From: CAXTEJ01 sp964243295 | GTDB lineage: Bacteria > Actinomycetota > Actinomycetes > Actinomycetales > Angustibacteraceae | Direction: 5' to 3' | NCBI GenBank assembly: GCA_964243295.1 | Contig: CAXTEJ010000024.1 | Coordinates: 1 to 53,738, forward strand | Length of the DNA stretch: 53,738 nucleotides | Shown here: one piece after another, positions 8,129-16,045 of the stretch | Position numbering within the stretch: the first letter of the stretch is position 1 | How the letters are laid out: every line of letters begins with the position of its first letter | Position numbers and translations under genes: made by a program | Notes under the pieces: model-generated | Databases searched by the model: none | What the model was told of the DNA's origin: nothing | What the model saw: only the letters and a program-made list of their open reading frames with translations

Positions 8129-8776
8129 TCACCAGGCGTCCCAGTGCATGACCTCGGCAGCGGGCACCCGCCGAGCTGGCCGGAAGTCGGTGCCGACGGT
8201 GTGGGCGACAGGGATGAGCGCGGTCTGCAGCACCTGGGCGTAGGGGAGGCCCAGCACCTCGGCCGCCTCCCGCTCGTAGGACAGGTGCGGCGTGGTCCAC
8301 ACCGTCCCCAGGCCGCGGTTGCGGGCGGCGAGCATGAAGCTCCACGTCGCGGGGAGCACCGAGCCGAAGGCGCCGGCGCGCAGCACCGGGTCGTCGAGCT
8401 CGCGCCGGTCGCCGATGCGCAGGCAGGGGACCATCAGGACCGGCACGCGGTCGATGACGTCGACCAGGTGCCCGAGGCTGTCGGCGATCGCTCGCCACCC
8501 CGGCGCGCCGTGGTCCTCGCGGCTGGGCCCGGTGTCGTCGGGTCCGGTCGGGTGAGTCAGTCCCAGCCGCCACAGCTGCGCGATGTCGCGGCGGCGCGCG
8601 GGGTCGGTGACGAAGACGAAGTCCCAGCGCTGGCGGTTGCGCCCGGAGGGGGCCTGCTGAGCCAGCGCCGTGCACTGGGCGAGCAGCTCTCGCGCGACCG
8701 GGCGTTCCAGGTCCAGGCGACGGCGCACGGCCCGCGTGGTGGAGAGCACCTCGTCTGCACGCAGGTCGAGGGTCAT
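8129..8776 (-). CDS. Nitroreductase-family FMN oxidoreductase
   Basis: FMN-dependent NAD(P)H oxidoreductase fold. Near the N-terminus it has the family's STTRAVRRRLDL segment and then QQAPSGRNRQRWDFVFV, which binds FMN. Later come the AARNRGLGTVWTT and EVLGLP segments. The substrate is unknown. I chose the ATG at 8776 because GGAGGA sits 6 bases upstream; an earlier ATG at 8800 has no such site. At 215 residues the length is usual. It lies 40 bp downstream of the SDR at 8817-9647 on the same strand, probably in the same TetR-controlled operon. Confidence 0.85.
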   Translation of the reverse strand: MTLDLRADEVLSTTRAVRRRLDLERPVARELLAQCTALAQQAPSGRNRQRWDFVFVTDPARRRDIAQLWRLGLTHPTGPDDTGPSREDHGAPGWRAIADSLGHLVDVIDRVPVLMVPCLRIGDRRELDDPVLRAGAFGSVLPATWSFMLAARNRGLGTVWTTPHLSYEREAAEVLGLPYAQVLQTALIPVAHTVGTDFRPARRVPAAEVMHWDAW

Positions 8777-8816
8777 CGGGTCCTCCCGGTGGGTGAGCAC
8801 GTCGATGGAGCAGGGG

Positions 8817-9647
8817 TCAGGAGGCTACGGCCACGACTCGTCCAGACAGGCGGGTCATCGCCTCGCGCGGGAGGAACCGGTAGGCGGCGCTGTTGAGCCG
8901 GTTGGCGAGACCCGGGACGACGACGGCGCGGGAGCCGGCGAGCGCGCTCAGCGCGGTGGCGACGACCACCTGGGGGGTCTGACGACCGTGAGTGAGGAAC
9001 TCCTTGCCCGTGGTGGTGAAGAAGGCGGTCTCGGTCGCGCCGGGGCACAGCACCAGCACCCGCACCCCGCTGGTGCGCGTCTCGGCCCACAGGGCCTCGG
9101 TGAAGGACAGCACGAAGGCCTTGGTGGCGCCGTAGACCGCCATCGTCGGCACCGGCTGGAAGGCAGCAGTCGACGCGACGTTGATGACCGCGCCACGGCC
9201 GGCGCCGCCATCGGCGGCGAGCATGGCCGGGAGAAAGCGGGCGGTCAGGTCGACGAGGGTGGCGCAGTTGAGCTGGATCTGGCGGGCCAGGGCCGCCGGG
9301 TCCTCCTCGACGAAGGAGTCGTGGGATCCGACGCCGGCGTTGTTGACCAGGATCTCGACGTGCAGGCCGCGCTCGGCGGCGGCGGCAGCCACCGCAGCAC
9401 CAGACCCTGACACGGACAGGTCGATGGCGAGGACGTCGATCCGGCGTCCGGGGTGGGCCGCGAGCAGCTCAGCGCGCAGGGCCACGAGCTGGTCCTCACG
9501 ACGGGCGACGAGGAGCAGGTCGTGCCCCTCCTCGGCGAGCTGGCGGGCGAAGTGCTCGCCGATCCCGCTGCTGGCGCCGGTCACCAGGGCTGTCCCCGAG
9601 GCGGTTCTCGTGGCGGCGACGGGCGTGGTGGACGAGTTGGTCGTCAT
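8817..9647 (-). CDS. Short-chain dehydrogenase/reductase
   Basis: Classical SDR of 276 residues. It has a TGASSGIG cofactor motif near residue 24, VARRED, LVNNAGVG, and the catalytic set with Ser in VINVASTAAF and YGATK. The C-terminal CPGATETAFF motif follows. The order of blocks suits a DltE/YqjQ-like oxidoreductase; the substrate is not deducible. It is divergent from the TetR gene at 9717, and two similar inverted repeats lie between them, so it is probably repressed by that TetR. Confidence 0.87.
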   Translation of the reverse strand: MTTNSSTTPVAATRTASGTALVTGASSGIGEHFARQLAEEGHDLLLVARREDQLVALRAELLAAHPGRRIDVLAIDLSVSGSGAAVAAAAAERGLHVEILVNNAGVGSHDSFVEEDPAALARQIQLNCATLVDLTARFLPAMLAADGGAGRGAVINVASTAAFQPVPTMAVYGATKAFVLSFTEALWAETRTSGVRVLVLCPGATETAFFTTTGKEFLTHGRQTPQVVVATALSALAGSRAVVVPGLANRLNSAAYRFLPREAMTRLSGRVVAVAS

Positions 9648-9661
9648 GGTTCCTCCGTAGT

Positions 9662-9675
9662 CTTACGATTGTTAG
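9662..9675. promoter_or_regulatory. TetR operator half of a pair (site 1, imperfect)
   Basis: CTTACG-AT-TGTTAG differs at two bases from the perfect dyad at 9695-9708. It lies 33 bp from it start to start, about three helical turns, between the divergent SDR and TetR genes. Confidence 0.5.
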
Positions 9676-9694
9676 ACCAAGGTAGCACAATCGA

Positions 9695-9708
9695 CTAACG
9701 AACGTTAG
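9695..9708. promoter_or_regulatory. TetR operator (site 2, perfect dyad)
   Basis: CTAACG-AA-CGTTAG is a perfect 6+6 inverted repeat immediately upstream of the TetR gene. It is a good candidate for autoregulation and for repression of the divergent SDR-nitroreductase operon. Confidence 0.6.
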
Positions 9709-9716
9709 GTGGCGCA

Positions 9717-10343
9717 GTGGAGGTCGTCGAGCGTGGTGGACCGGTGATGGCCCGGACCGTCAACCCCCGCGGCCGTGGGGCCGAGCTGCGGCAGGAGATC
9801 CTGCGGGCGGCTGAAGCCCTGCTGGCGGAGACCACCTCCGCCCAGGCCGTGACCTTGCGGGGCATCGCCAGACGCGCCGGGATCGCCGCGCCCTCGATCT
9901 ACCCCCACTTCGCCGACCGCGACGCCATCCTCGACGCCGTCGTCACCGCGGCCTTCGCCGACCTGGCCGCCCAGATGGCCGCGGCGGCACCCCCCGGTGC
10001 CCCTGCCCGCGACCGGCTCGCGGCGCTGTGCGGGGCGTACGTGGACTTCGCCCGCGGCGCTCCCGGCCGTTACCGGGTGCTGTTCGAGCGGTCCGCGGGG
10101 AATCTCAGCGCGGACCGGCGCAGCTACCCCGAGGGCCTGCGCAGCTTCGAGCTCCTCACCGCTGCGGTGGCCGGCTGCGTCGCGGAGGGAACGTCCACCA
10201 GCACCGACCCGATCGTCACCAGCGCGGTGCTGTGGGCTGCGCTGCACGGGCTGGTCTCGCTGCCGCCGGCCACCCCCGGCTTCCCATGGCCCCCGCTCGA
10301 CCAGCTGCTGCGGCAGCTGGTCGAGGGTGTGACCCTGGCGTGA
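9717..10343 (+). CDS. TetR-family transcriptional regulator
   Basis: The N-terminal HTH reads ILRAAEALLAETTS, then VTLRGIARRAGIAAPSIYPH. The following FADRDAILDAVV leads into a C-terminal ligand-binding domain of the WHG/TetR_C_13 type. Total length is 208 residues from the GTG at 9717. An ATG at 9747 preceded by GGTGGA is an equally possible start and would remove ten residues. It is divergent from the SDR/nitroreductase pair, with twin operators in the gap. The ligand is unknown. Confidence 0.88.
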   Translation: MEVVERGGPVMARTVNPRGRGAELRQEILRAAEALLAETTSAQAVTLRGIARRAGIAAPSIYPHFADRDAILDAVVTAAFADLAAQMAAAAPPGAPARDRLAALCGAYVDFARGAPGRYRVLFERSAGNLSADRRSYPEGLRSFELLTAAVAGCVAEGTSTSTDPIVTSAVLWAALHGLVSLPPATPGFPWPPLDQLLRQLVEGVTLA

Positions 10344-10367
10344 GCGTGCCTGCGGGGTGGGCGTCGC

Positions 10368-10520
10368 CTACCCGAGCGCGAGGTGTGCCATCGCCGCCGT
10401 GGAGCCTGCGATGACGGCACCGCGCGGGGCGGGCACTGTGCGGTGCACCTCGTCGGCGGTCAGCACGTCCCACTCGGCGTCGACCACCGCGCGGTGACGG
10501 CGTACCAACCCGCGGCCCAT
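10368..10520 (-). pseudogene. Possible decayed gene fragment in the 10344-10644 gap
   Basis: The 300-base gap between the TetR gene and the NAD-binding gene has no convincing intact gene. On the minus strand a 50-codon frame ending at 10368 looks protein-like (VVDAEWDVLTADEVH, then GAVIAGSTAAMAHLALG). A different frame further upstream (RYPTLLIRWSLRFPIA, near 10570-10620) also looks protein-like. I do not recognise the family; it may be the frameshifted 3' end of a lost gene. Confidence 0.25.
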
Positions 10521-10644
10521 CCCGTGCGGCGACGGGGCGGTGGTGCTGCCGCTGACGCGCCGGCCCGAACGACCCGCACGCGATGGGGAAGCGCAGGCTC
10601 CAGCGGATCAGCAGGGTTGGGTAGCGGTCGGCGCCATCTGGTCC

Positions 10645-11526
10645 TCAGGTGGTGTAGTAGCCGGCCTCGAGGTCATCGAGCAGGGTCGGCCCGGTGGGTG
10701 CCCACCCCACCAGCTGACGGGTGATGTCAGCCGTGGCGGGCTGGTCGCCGCCGAGCAGCGCGCCGAACACGCCCAGCTGCTCCGGGTCGACCGCGGCGGC
10801 GGGCAGGCCGGTCTTCGCGGCGATGACCTCCGCGACCTGCCGCATCGGGACGCCCTCCTCACCCACGGCGTGGAGCACGGCGCCGGCCGGGGCCTGCTCG
10901 ATGGCGAGGCGGAACAGTCGTCCGGCGTCGCTGACGTGGACGGCCGGCCACCGGTTCTGCCCGTCGCCGACGTACGCGGCGGTGCCCAGCTGCCGGTCCA
11001 GACCGACGAGCACGGCGATGAGCCCGTTGCGGTCGCCCTCGCCGTGCACCGATCGCGGCATGCGCACCAGGGCCGACCGGATGCCCTGCTGCGACAGCGC
11101 CAGGACCGCGTGCGCAGTCCGGGCCCGGGCTCCGGCGGGGCCGGTGGGGTCGAGGTGGTCCTCTTCCGTGGCGAGCTGCCCGAAGAGGATGGGCGTGCCG
11201 GATGCGGCGATGAAGGCCTTTCCTGAGCCGGCGAGGGCTGTCTCGATCCTGCCCAGCAGCGCGACCTCGTTGTCGACGGCGTCCTCGAACTCGCCGAAGT
11301 CGAGCGTGAATGCCAGGTGTGCCACCGCGTCGGCCTGCTCGGCCTCGGCCACGATGACGTCGTGATCGGTCATCTCGCCGCGGACGGCGGTTCCACCGAG
11401 GGCAGTGACCTTCTCCGCCGAAGCCCCAGACCGGGAAAGACCTCGGACCTCGTGGCCCCCGGCGACGAGCTCCCTCGTCAGGGCCGTCCCGATCCACCCG
11501 GACGCGCCGGTGATGAACACTCGCAT
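10645..11526 (-). CDS. NAD(P)-binding extended/atypical SDR (NAD-dependent epimerase-like)
   Basis: 293 residues with an N-terminal ITGASGWIGTAL Rossmann motif and ADAVAHLAFTLDF. The middle has segments typical of the YwnB/NmrA-like and epimerase-like families (VRMPRSVHGEGDRNGLI, WPAVHVSDAGRLF). It lacks the classical YxxxK in the usual context, where the Tyr-Lys pair is replaced by ARARTAHAV, so catalysis may differ or be absent. It is divergent from the TetR gene at 11662, with a 45-bp nested dyad between them. Confidence 0.82.
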   Translation of the reverse strand: MRVFITGASGWIGTALTRELVAGGHEVRGLSRSGASAEKVTALGGTAVRGEMTDHDVIVAEAEQADAVAHLAFTLDFGEFEDAVDNEVALLGRIETALAGSGKAFIAASGTPILFGQLATEEDHLDPTGPAGARARTAHAVLALSQQGIRSALVRMPRSVHGEGDRNGLIAVLVGLDRQLGTAAYVGDGQNRWPAVHVSDAGRLFRLAIEQAPAGAVLHAVGEEGVPMRQVAEVIAAKTGLPAAAVDPEQLGVFGALLGGDQPATADITRQLVGWAPTGPTLLDDLEAGYYTT

Positions 11527-11598
11527 GATCGTTCCTCCCGCAGCAGTGGCGGTGCCACCGATGGTCCTGCGCCGGCGGGTGCCGACTCTTCCATCTGA

Positions 11599-11643
11599 TG
11601 TGACGGAGTTCCATCACCATACACGTGATGCGACCCAGTCACA
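11599..11643. promoter_or_regulatory. Nested 45-bp dyad, probable TetR operator
   Basis: The outer arms TGTGAC (11599-11604) and GTCACA (11638-11643) and the inner arms CATCAC (11612-11617) and GTGATG (11625-11630) share exactly the same centre, 11621. It lies between the divergent NAD-binding gene and the TetR gene, so it may bind a TetR dimer pair. Confidence 0.55.
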
Positions 11644-11661
11644 TTGCCTAGGATGGCGAGC

Positions 11662-12249
11662 ATGGGTCGCTGGGAGCCGGACGCGCGCGGGCGCCTGCTG
11701 CGCGCGTCATTGGAGCTGTTCACCGAACGCGGCTACGAGGCGACGACGACCGCGCAGATCGCCGAGCGGGCAGGGCTGACACGGACGACGTTGTTCCGGC
11801 TGTTCCCCGACAAGCGGGAGATCGTCTTCCAGGGGCAGGGCATCCTGACCGCCTCGGCGCTGGACGGCGTGCACGCTGCACCCGACGGAGCGGAGCCGTT
11901 CGAGGTGCTCGCGGCTGCGATCACCGCGATGACCGATGTGCACTCAGCTGACACGCGGGCAGTCGGGCGCACCCTCGACCCGGTCATCGCCTCGAGCCCG
12001 GAGCTGCAGGAGCGAGCGGCCTTCAAGCGCTTGTCGATCACGAGCGCGGTGCGCGACGCGCTCGCCGCCCGCCTGGGTGACGCCGGACTCGCCGCGCTGC
12101 TCGCCGACCTGGGGGTGCGCGCGTACTACGCCGGCTTCGACAGGTGGGTCGCGTCCGACGATGCCCGGTCCCTGACCGAGGTGGTCCTCGACGAGCTGGC
12201 CGCGGCGCAGACTGTTCTCGAGGCACTGGCGCGGGCCCGCCCACAGTGA
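11662..12249 (+). CDS. TetR-family transcriptional regulator
   Basis: 195 residues. MGRWEPDARGRLLRASLELF begins the HTH, followed by TERGYEATTTAQIAERAG and TRTTLFRLFPDKREIV. The C-terminus (about 60-190) is a helical ligand domain without a recognisable subgroup. ATGs at 11653 and 11662 are both in frame; I chose 11662 because family members commonly begin MGRWEP and an AGGATGG lies upstream at a better distance. It is divergent from the NAD-binding protein at 10645-11526, its likely target. Confidence 0.87.
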   Translation: MGRWEPDARGRLLRASLELFTERGYEATTTAQIAERAGLTRTTLFRLFPDKREIVFQGQGILTASALDGVHAAPDGAEPFEVLAAAITAMTDVHSADTRAVGRTLDPVIASSPELQERAAFKRLSITSAVRDALAARLGDAGLAALLADLGVRAYYAGFDRWVASDDARSLTEVVLDELAAAQTVLEALARARPQ

Positions 12250-12271
12250 GCGCCGCCCCCCGGGCCGGCGC
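12250..12271. terminator. Hairpin between convergent TetR and FAD monooxygenase genes
   Basis: GCGCCG (12250-12255) pairs with CGGCGC (12266-12271) immediately after the TetR stop codon. It could serve both convergent genes. The stem is short, with no U-tract. Confidence 0.4.
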
Positions 12272-12295
12272 AGCGGTCCGTCCTCCACCGAGGCG

Positions 12296-13504
12296 TCAAC
12301 CCACCCGGTGAGGAGCCGGCATCGCAGGCAGCTGGAACCGGTCGGCGGGAGGCGTGGTGAAGCGGCCGCCGAGGTCACCGAGTCGGCGGGCCAGCGGGCT
12401 GGTGCCGGCGCGGACCGCCAGCCAGAACACCGCCCGTCCCCGGTCGGTGCGCGGGTTGGCCACCCACGGGGTACCCGGGGGGAGGGCCTGGCCCTTGTCG
12501 ACGAAGGGGCGCATCTGCCGCTCGTAGCGGGCGAGGGCCACGGCCGGATCGGCGTCGCCGGCGAGGGCGGCGGCCAGCGTGTACGCGCCGGTCAGGGCCA
12601 GGGTGGTGCCGATCCCGCTGAGCGGGGTCGCGCACCACGCGGCGTCCCCGACGAGGGCGACCCGGCCGGCGGACCAGGCCGGCAGGTGCACCTGGGCGAG
12701 GTCCTCGAAGTACAGCGGGGCGTCGTCCAGGGCGTCGAGGATGCGCGGGGTCTCCCAGCCCACGTCGGCGAACACCCGGCGCAGCACGGTGACCTGGCCG
12801 GCCCGGTCCAGCTCGTCCAGGCCGCGGGTGTCGGACAGGAAGTTCAGGGTGGCGCGGGTGGTGCCGACGTCGTCCGGGCGCAGGGTGACGCCACGGCCAC
12901 CGCGGGCCACCAGCCAGCGCCACCAGGGGGTGTCGTGGTCCTGGTGGAGGATCGTCAGGTAGGCCATGTACATGCCGAGGTGCCTTTTCGGCGCCGCGGG
13001 GAAGACCAGTCCCCGGCTGCGGGAGTTCACGCCCTCGGCAAGCACCACCAGGTCGAAGCGCTGCTCGCGACCCGAGGCGAAGCGGACGTCGACCCCGTCG
13101 GCGTCCTGCTCCAGGCCGCTGATCTGGTCGCCGAAGCGGAACTCGACGTCCTCGCCGCATGCCTCGTGCACCAGAACCCCGAGCCGGCCGCGCAGGATCT
13201 CCAGCTCCGCAGTGGCGCCGTGGGTGTCGTCGGCGCCGGCCGGGAGGCGCACGACGTCCGCGCCGGCGTCGTCGACGAAGACGGTGCCCTGCTCACCGGT
13301 GGTGGCGGTCAGGGCGGCGTCCTCCAGGCCCATCCGGCGCAGCACCTCCCGGGCGGCGCCGCGGACGTCGACGTTCTGCCCCTCCTCGCGCAGGGCGTCG
13401 GTGCGCTCGACGACGGTGACGTCCCACCCGGCGCGGGCCAGCCAGAAGGCCAGGGTGGGGCCGGCGATGCTGGCGCCGGAGATGAGAATGCTGCGAGCAG
13501 GCAC
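12296..13504 (-). CDS. FAD-dependent monooxygenase (FAD_binding_3, TetX-like subgroup)
   Basis: Single-component flavin hydroxylase of 402 residues. It has an N-terminal FAD-binding ISGASIAGPTLAFWLARAG and VVERTDALREEG with the Glu that binds ribose. The VDVRGAAREVLRRMG block is a feature of TetX-like members. The second FAD motif, VALVGDAAWCATPLSGIGT, is near residue 285. The substrate could be an aromatic or polyketide compound; TetX-like members in actinobacteria usually are not tetracycline resistance genes. It is divergent from a MarR regulator with twin TAGA-N3-TCTA palindromes between them. Confidence 0.88.
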   Translation of the reverse strand: MPARSILISGASIAGPTLAFWLARAGWDVTVVERTDALREEGQNVDVRGAAREVLRRMGLEDAALTATTGEQGTVFVDDAGADVVRLPAGADDTHGATAELEILRGRLGVLVHEACGEDVEFRFGDQISGLEQDADGVDVRFASGREQRFDLVVLAEGVNSRSRGLVFPAAPKRHLGMYMAYLTILHQDHDTPWWRWLVARGGRGVTLRPDDVGTTRATLNFLSDTRGLDELDRAGQVTVLRRVFADVGWETPRILDALDDAPLYFEDLAQVHLPAWSAGRVALVGDAAWCATPLSGIGTTLALTGAYTLAAALAGDADPAVALARYERQMRPFVDKGQALPPGTPWVANPRTDRGRAVFWLAVRAGTSPLARRLGDLGGRFTTPPADRFQLPAMPAPHRVG

Positions 13505-13524
13505 GGAGGCTCCTCAGTAGGTGC

Positions 13525-13549
13525 GTAGAATCTCTACCTAGATAGTCTA
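13525..13549. promoter_or_regulatory. Tandem MarR operators
   Basis: GTAGA-ATC-TCTAC (13525-13537) and TAGA-TAG-TCTA (13539-13549) are two perfect inverted repeats of the same pattern, centres 13 bp apart. They lie in the 61-bp gap between the divergent FAD monooxygenase and MarR genes. The MarR Shine-Dalgarno (AAAGGAGG) follows directly. Confidence 0.65.
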
Positions 13550-13565
13550 TCAAAAAGGAGGGCGT

Positions 13566-14018
13566 GTGACAGCGGACGAGCGCGCGACCATGGCGGGCCA
13601 GACCGGGGTGACTGCTGCGCTGCGGGACGTCATGCACGCCTCCCGCATGCTCACCGGGCACCTGGCCACCCGGCTGGAGATGCCGGCCACCGACGTCGAG
13701 GCGGTCGGCCTGCTCGAGATGCTCGGCCCGACCACGGTGGGCGGGCTGGCCCAGCGGCTCAACATCCGCACCCCTTCGGCCACCGTCCTGGTCGACCGGC
13801 TGGTGGCCGCCGGCCGCGCCGAACGCCGTCCCCACCCGACCGACCGTCGCAGCACCCTGGTGCACCTCACGGAGCGGGCCCGCTCGGAGAGCTGGGCGGC
13901 GTGGGGTCCGGTCATCCGGGCCCTGGACGAGGCGGCGGCCGGCCTCCCGGCCGGTGAGCAGGCCGTCGTGGCCGCCTACCTGGGACAGGTGGCGGCCGCG
14001 ATGCGCGAGCGCGCCTGA
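13566..14018 (+). CDS. MarR-family transcriptional regulator
   Basis: 150 residues. Its winged helix is centred on VGGLAQRLNIRTPSATVLVD and RLVAAGRAERRPHPTDRRST, where the DRR wing motif is typical of MarR. Flanking helices form the dimer domain. The GTG start follows AAAAAGGAGG. It probably represses itself and the divergent FAD monooxygenase through the two palindromes at 13525-13549, and is probably released by a phenolic or similar ligand. Confidence 0.9.
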   Translation: MTADERATMAGQTGVTAALRDVMHASRMLTGHLATRLEMPATDVEAVGLLEMLGPTTVGGLAQRLNIRTPSATVLVDRLVAAGRAERRPHPTDRRSTLVHLTERARSESWAAWGPVIRALDEAAAGLPAGEQAVVAAYLGQVAAAMRERA

Positions 14019-14048
14019 CCGCTGCCGTCCGAGCGCCCGGCAGCCCGC

Positions 14049-14070
14049 GGACCCGGGTGACCCCGGGTCC
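14049..14070 (+). terminator. Terminator after the MarR gene
   Basis: A perfect 9-bp GC stem, GGACCCGGG (14049-14057) with CCCGGGTCC (14062-14070), with loop TGAC, 30 bases after the MarR stop. Confidence 0.65.
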
Positions 14071-14124
14071 GTCCTCGTGGCGACACCCCAGGGGACACCG
14101 GCAGCGACCCTGCAGGGCGCCAAC

Positions 14125-14219
14125 GCGCCGTCGAACAGCCCGCCGGGGGCGAGCGTGCCCAGCCAGCGCAGCTCGCGGCCCGGGTCGCCGGCCAGCACGG
14201 CGAGCCGGAAGGTCATACC
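14125..14219 (-). pseudogene. Fragment of an SRPBCC-domain (polyketide cyclase-like) gene
   Basis: About 32 codons on the minus strand read MTFRLAVLAG, then DPGRELRWLGTLAPGGLFDG. This matches the core 'PGRELRWLG...LFDGEH' block of actinobacterial SRPBCC proteins. The family would be about 150 residues. Here neither the N-terminal part nor the sequence after the LFDG block is recognisable, so this is a deletion remnant. It lies between the MarR terminator and the VOC gene. Confidence 0.55.
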
Positions 14220-14235
14220 GCCGTGGGAGCAGAAG

Positions 14236-14661
14236 CTACGAACCTGCCTGTACCGACTGGGTGAGCTCGATGATGGTGCCCACCGGGTCTCGGATGAACG
14301 CGATGCGCTGACCGATGCGGTCGATGTGCATCGGACCGGCGAAGACGGCGACGTCGCGCGCCCTCAGCTCGGTGAGGGTCGCATCCAGGTCCGCGACGGC
14401 GAGGCAGAGGTGGTGCAGTCGCTCGACGTCGTGACTGGCGGCCAGGGTCTCGGCGGGAGCGGTCGGGTCGGCCTTCGCGCCGGCCGAGACGAGCTCGGTC
14501 TTCACGTCGCCATTGCCGACGAAGGTGAAGACCGAGTCGCCTGCGCTGAACTGCTGCAGGACGGTGAACTCCAGCGTGCGGTGGTACCAGGCGATGGTGG
14601 GGTCGAGGTGCTCAGCCGCGAGGGTGACGCCGACGTGGTCGTGATCGAATCGGAGGTCCAT
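14236..14661 (-). CDS. VOC-superfamily (glyoxalase/dioxygenase fold) protein
   Basis: 141 residues. It has HVGVTLAAEHLDPTIAWYHR at the N-terminus and HHLCLAVADLDATLTELRA at the second repeat, ending in RIAFIRDPVGTIIELTQ. The two-fold repeat with His (HDHVGV and LHHLCLAV) and C-terminal Glu (IIELTQ) positions suits metal binding, as in methylmalonyl-CoA epimerase or lactoylglutathione-lyase-like proteins. The substrate is unknown. The start was chosen at 14661, preceded by GAGAGG; an upstream in-frame ATG at 14742 adds a low-complexity, non-conserved leader. Confidence 0.82.
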   Translation of the reverse strand: MDLRFDHDHVGVTLAAEHLDPTIAWYHRTLEFTVLQQFSAGDSVFTFVGNGDVKTELVSAGAKADPTAPAETLAASHDVERLHHLCLAVADLDATLTELRARDVAVFAGPMHIDRIGQRIAFIRDPVGTIIELTQSVQAGS

Positions 14662-15161
14662 GGGACGCCTCTCGTGCTCGTTGCGGGTCTCGGGATGAGT
14701 CCCGGCGGTATGGGTGTGTGGTGCTTGCAGCAGAACCAGCATCTCGACCGCTCAGACCGCCTCAGCACCGGCGTGTGCGGCCGTCTTGGCGAGGGGGGCA
14801 GACGGCCTTCACTGTGGTCTACGTGCTCTCGGGCGGGTGCGTGCATCGGGGACGTGGAGCCGACGCTCCGGCGACTTCCTACGTGCCTGCGTCGGTCAGT
14901 GTGGCGAGGGTGCAGCGGCCATTGGTCGGGTCCGGTCGGCGGGCCACCCAGTCCCGCCTTCAACCGGGGCATCACTCGACAGACGGGTCTGGCTGCTGCG
15001 GTCGGTGGCCAGGTCGCTGAGCCGCATCGTCGCCCTCCCGCTGGCCGTCGGCACGGTCCGGGCTCTGCGGCGCGAGATCCAATGAGAGGCCGGTGGGGCA
15101 GCGTCGAGCGACTGAGTCCTCCGGGCGGGAGGGTCACCGAAAGCCCTGATGTACTTCCGGC
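14662..15161. other. 500-bp stretch with no supportable gene
   Basis: Short frames exist on both strands but none shows a recognisable motif, coding bias with a ribosome site, or a repeat. The GC content is high and uniform. A plus-strand frame ending at 15085 (LPLAVGTVRALRREIQ) looks slightly protein-like but is too short to call. Confidence 0.5.
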
Positions 15162-15597
15162 GTGAGCAGGCGCGCACTTCTCGTCCTGGTCGCTGTCATC
15201 GGTGGCATCGCGGTCGTGACCGGGGCGTTCGGTGTGGTCTCCGGGACGACGCTCGCTCCTCGGGACGGCGGGCAGGCGCAGTTCTTCGACAGCGAGTACC
15301 GCTTCGTCAACACCATCTGGCTCGCCACCCGGGCTGGCTCTGTGGTGGTCGATCCGCGAGCCCGCCCAGCGCGCGATCGTCACCCGCACCATCCTCGCCG
15401 TCATCGTCGTCGGTGGCGTGACGCGGATCGTCTCGGTCGCGGCGGTGGGGTGGCCCTTCCCGGTGTTCACCGGAGCCATGGTGATCGAGCTCGTGGTCAT
15501 CCCGGTCCTGCTGCTGTGGCACGTCCGCGCCTTCCCCAGCGGGACGAAGCCGAGCGGGGGCTCCGACCCAGGGACGTCGCCCCGGCAGGTGACCTGA
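15162..15597 (+). pseudogene. DUF4345 membrane protein with a one-base insertion
   Basis: The frame from GTG 15162 gives the DUF4345 beginning (RALLVLVAVIGGIAVVTGAF and FFDSEYRFVNTIWLAT). After the CCC run at 15328-15330, the family sequence continues in the next frame (GLALWWSIREPAQRA, GVTRIVSVAAVGWPFP, VIELVVIPVLLLWHVRA) to the stop at 15597. Removing one C restores WLATGLALWW and a protein of about 144 residues with four membrane helices. It is either a recent pseudogene or a homopolymer sequencing error. The family's function is unknown. Confidence 0.75.
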
Positions 15598-16045
15598 GGC
15601 AGGCGGACTGCCGGCCGCCGCACAGGCTCACGCTCGAGTGCTGCTCGGCGTGGACGACGACCGGCACCCGGTCGGCCAGCGCCAGGCAGCCCGTTGGTGA
15701 GCGACTCGTGGTCGAGGGTGCTGGCGAAGACCGGGTCGACGTCTGCAGCAAGACGCCGTGGTCCTCACTGCGCCGCCACGTCGCGAGCACGTGAGCGGTG
15801 ACGGCGAGCGGCTGATGAAGGACGTGTCCAGCGACGGGTACGTCGACCAACGCTGACGGTGCCCGACGTGAGCCAAGCTCACCTACGACAACGACTGGGA
15901 CCGGCGCACGGCGAGCGGAGGCTCGATCAGCTGCGTGTGACCGAGCGCCAGCAGGCGGGTTGGGCGTCCGAGGTGCCAGCCGCCTAGAGTCTGGGCGAGG
16001 GCCGGCAGCGCACCCGGGCCGACCAGAGGAGGAGCGGGCGAGGCG
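15598..16045. other. 448-bp intergenic region, possibly decayed coding DNA
   Basis: No intact gene. On the minus strand between about 15630 and 15850 the translation looks protein-like but switches frames (VTAHVLATWRRSEDHGVLLQ, then VFASTLDHESLTNG, then LALADRVPVVVHAEQHSS). This suggests a decayed gene of unrecognised family. The last 60 bases before 16046 include AGAGGAGGAG, a ribosome site for the next gene. Confidence 0.3.

Noticed and set aside
10383..11226. Plus-strand frames antisense to the NAD-binding gene
   Set aside because: No motif; the minus-strand gene has a clear Rossmann N-terminus.
12308..13528. 406-residue plus-strand frame
   Set aside because: Antisense shadow of the FAD monooxygenase.
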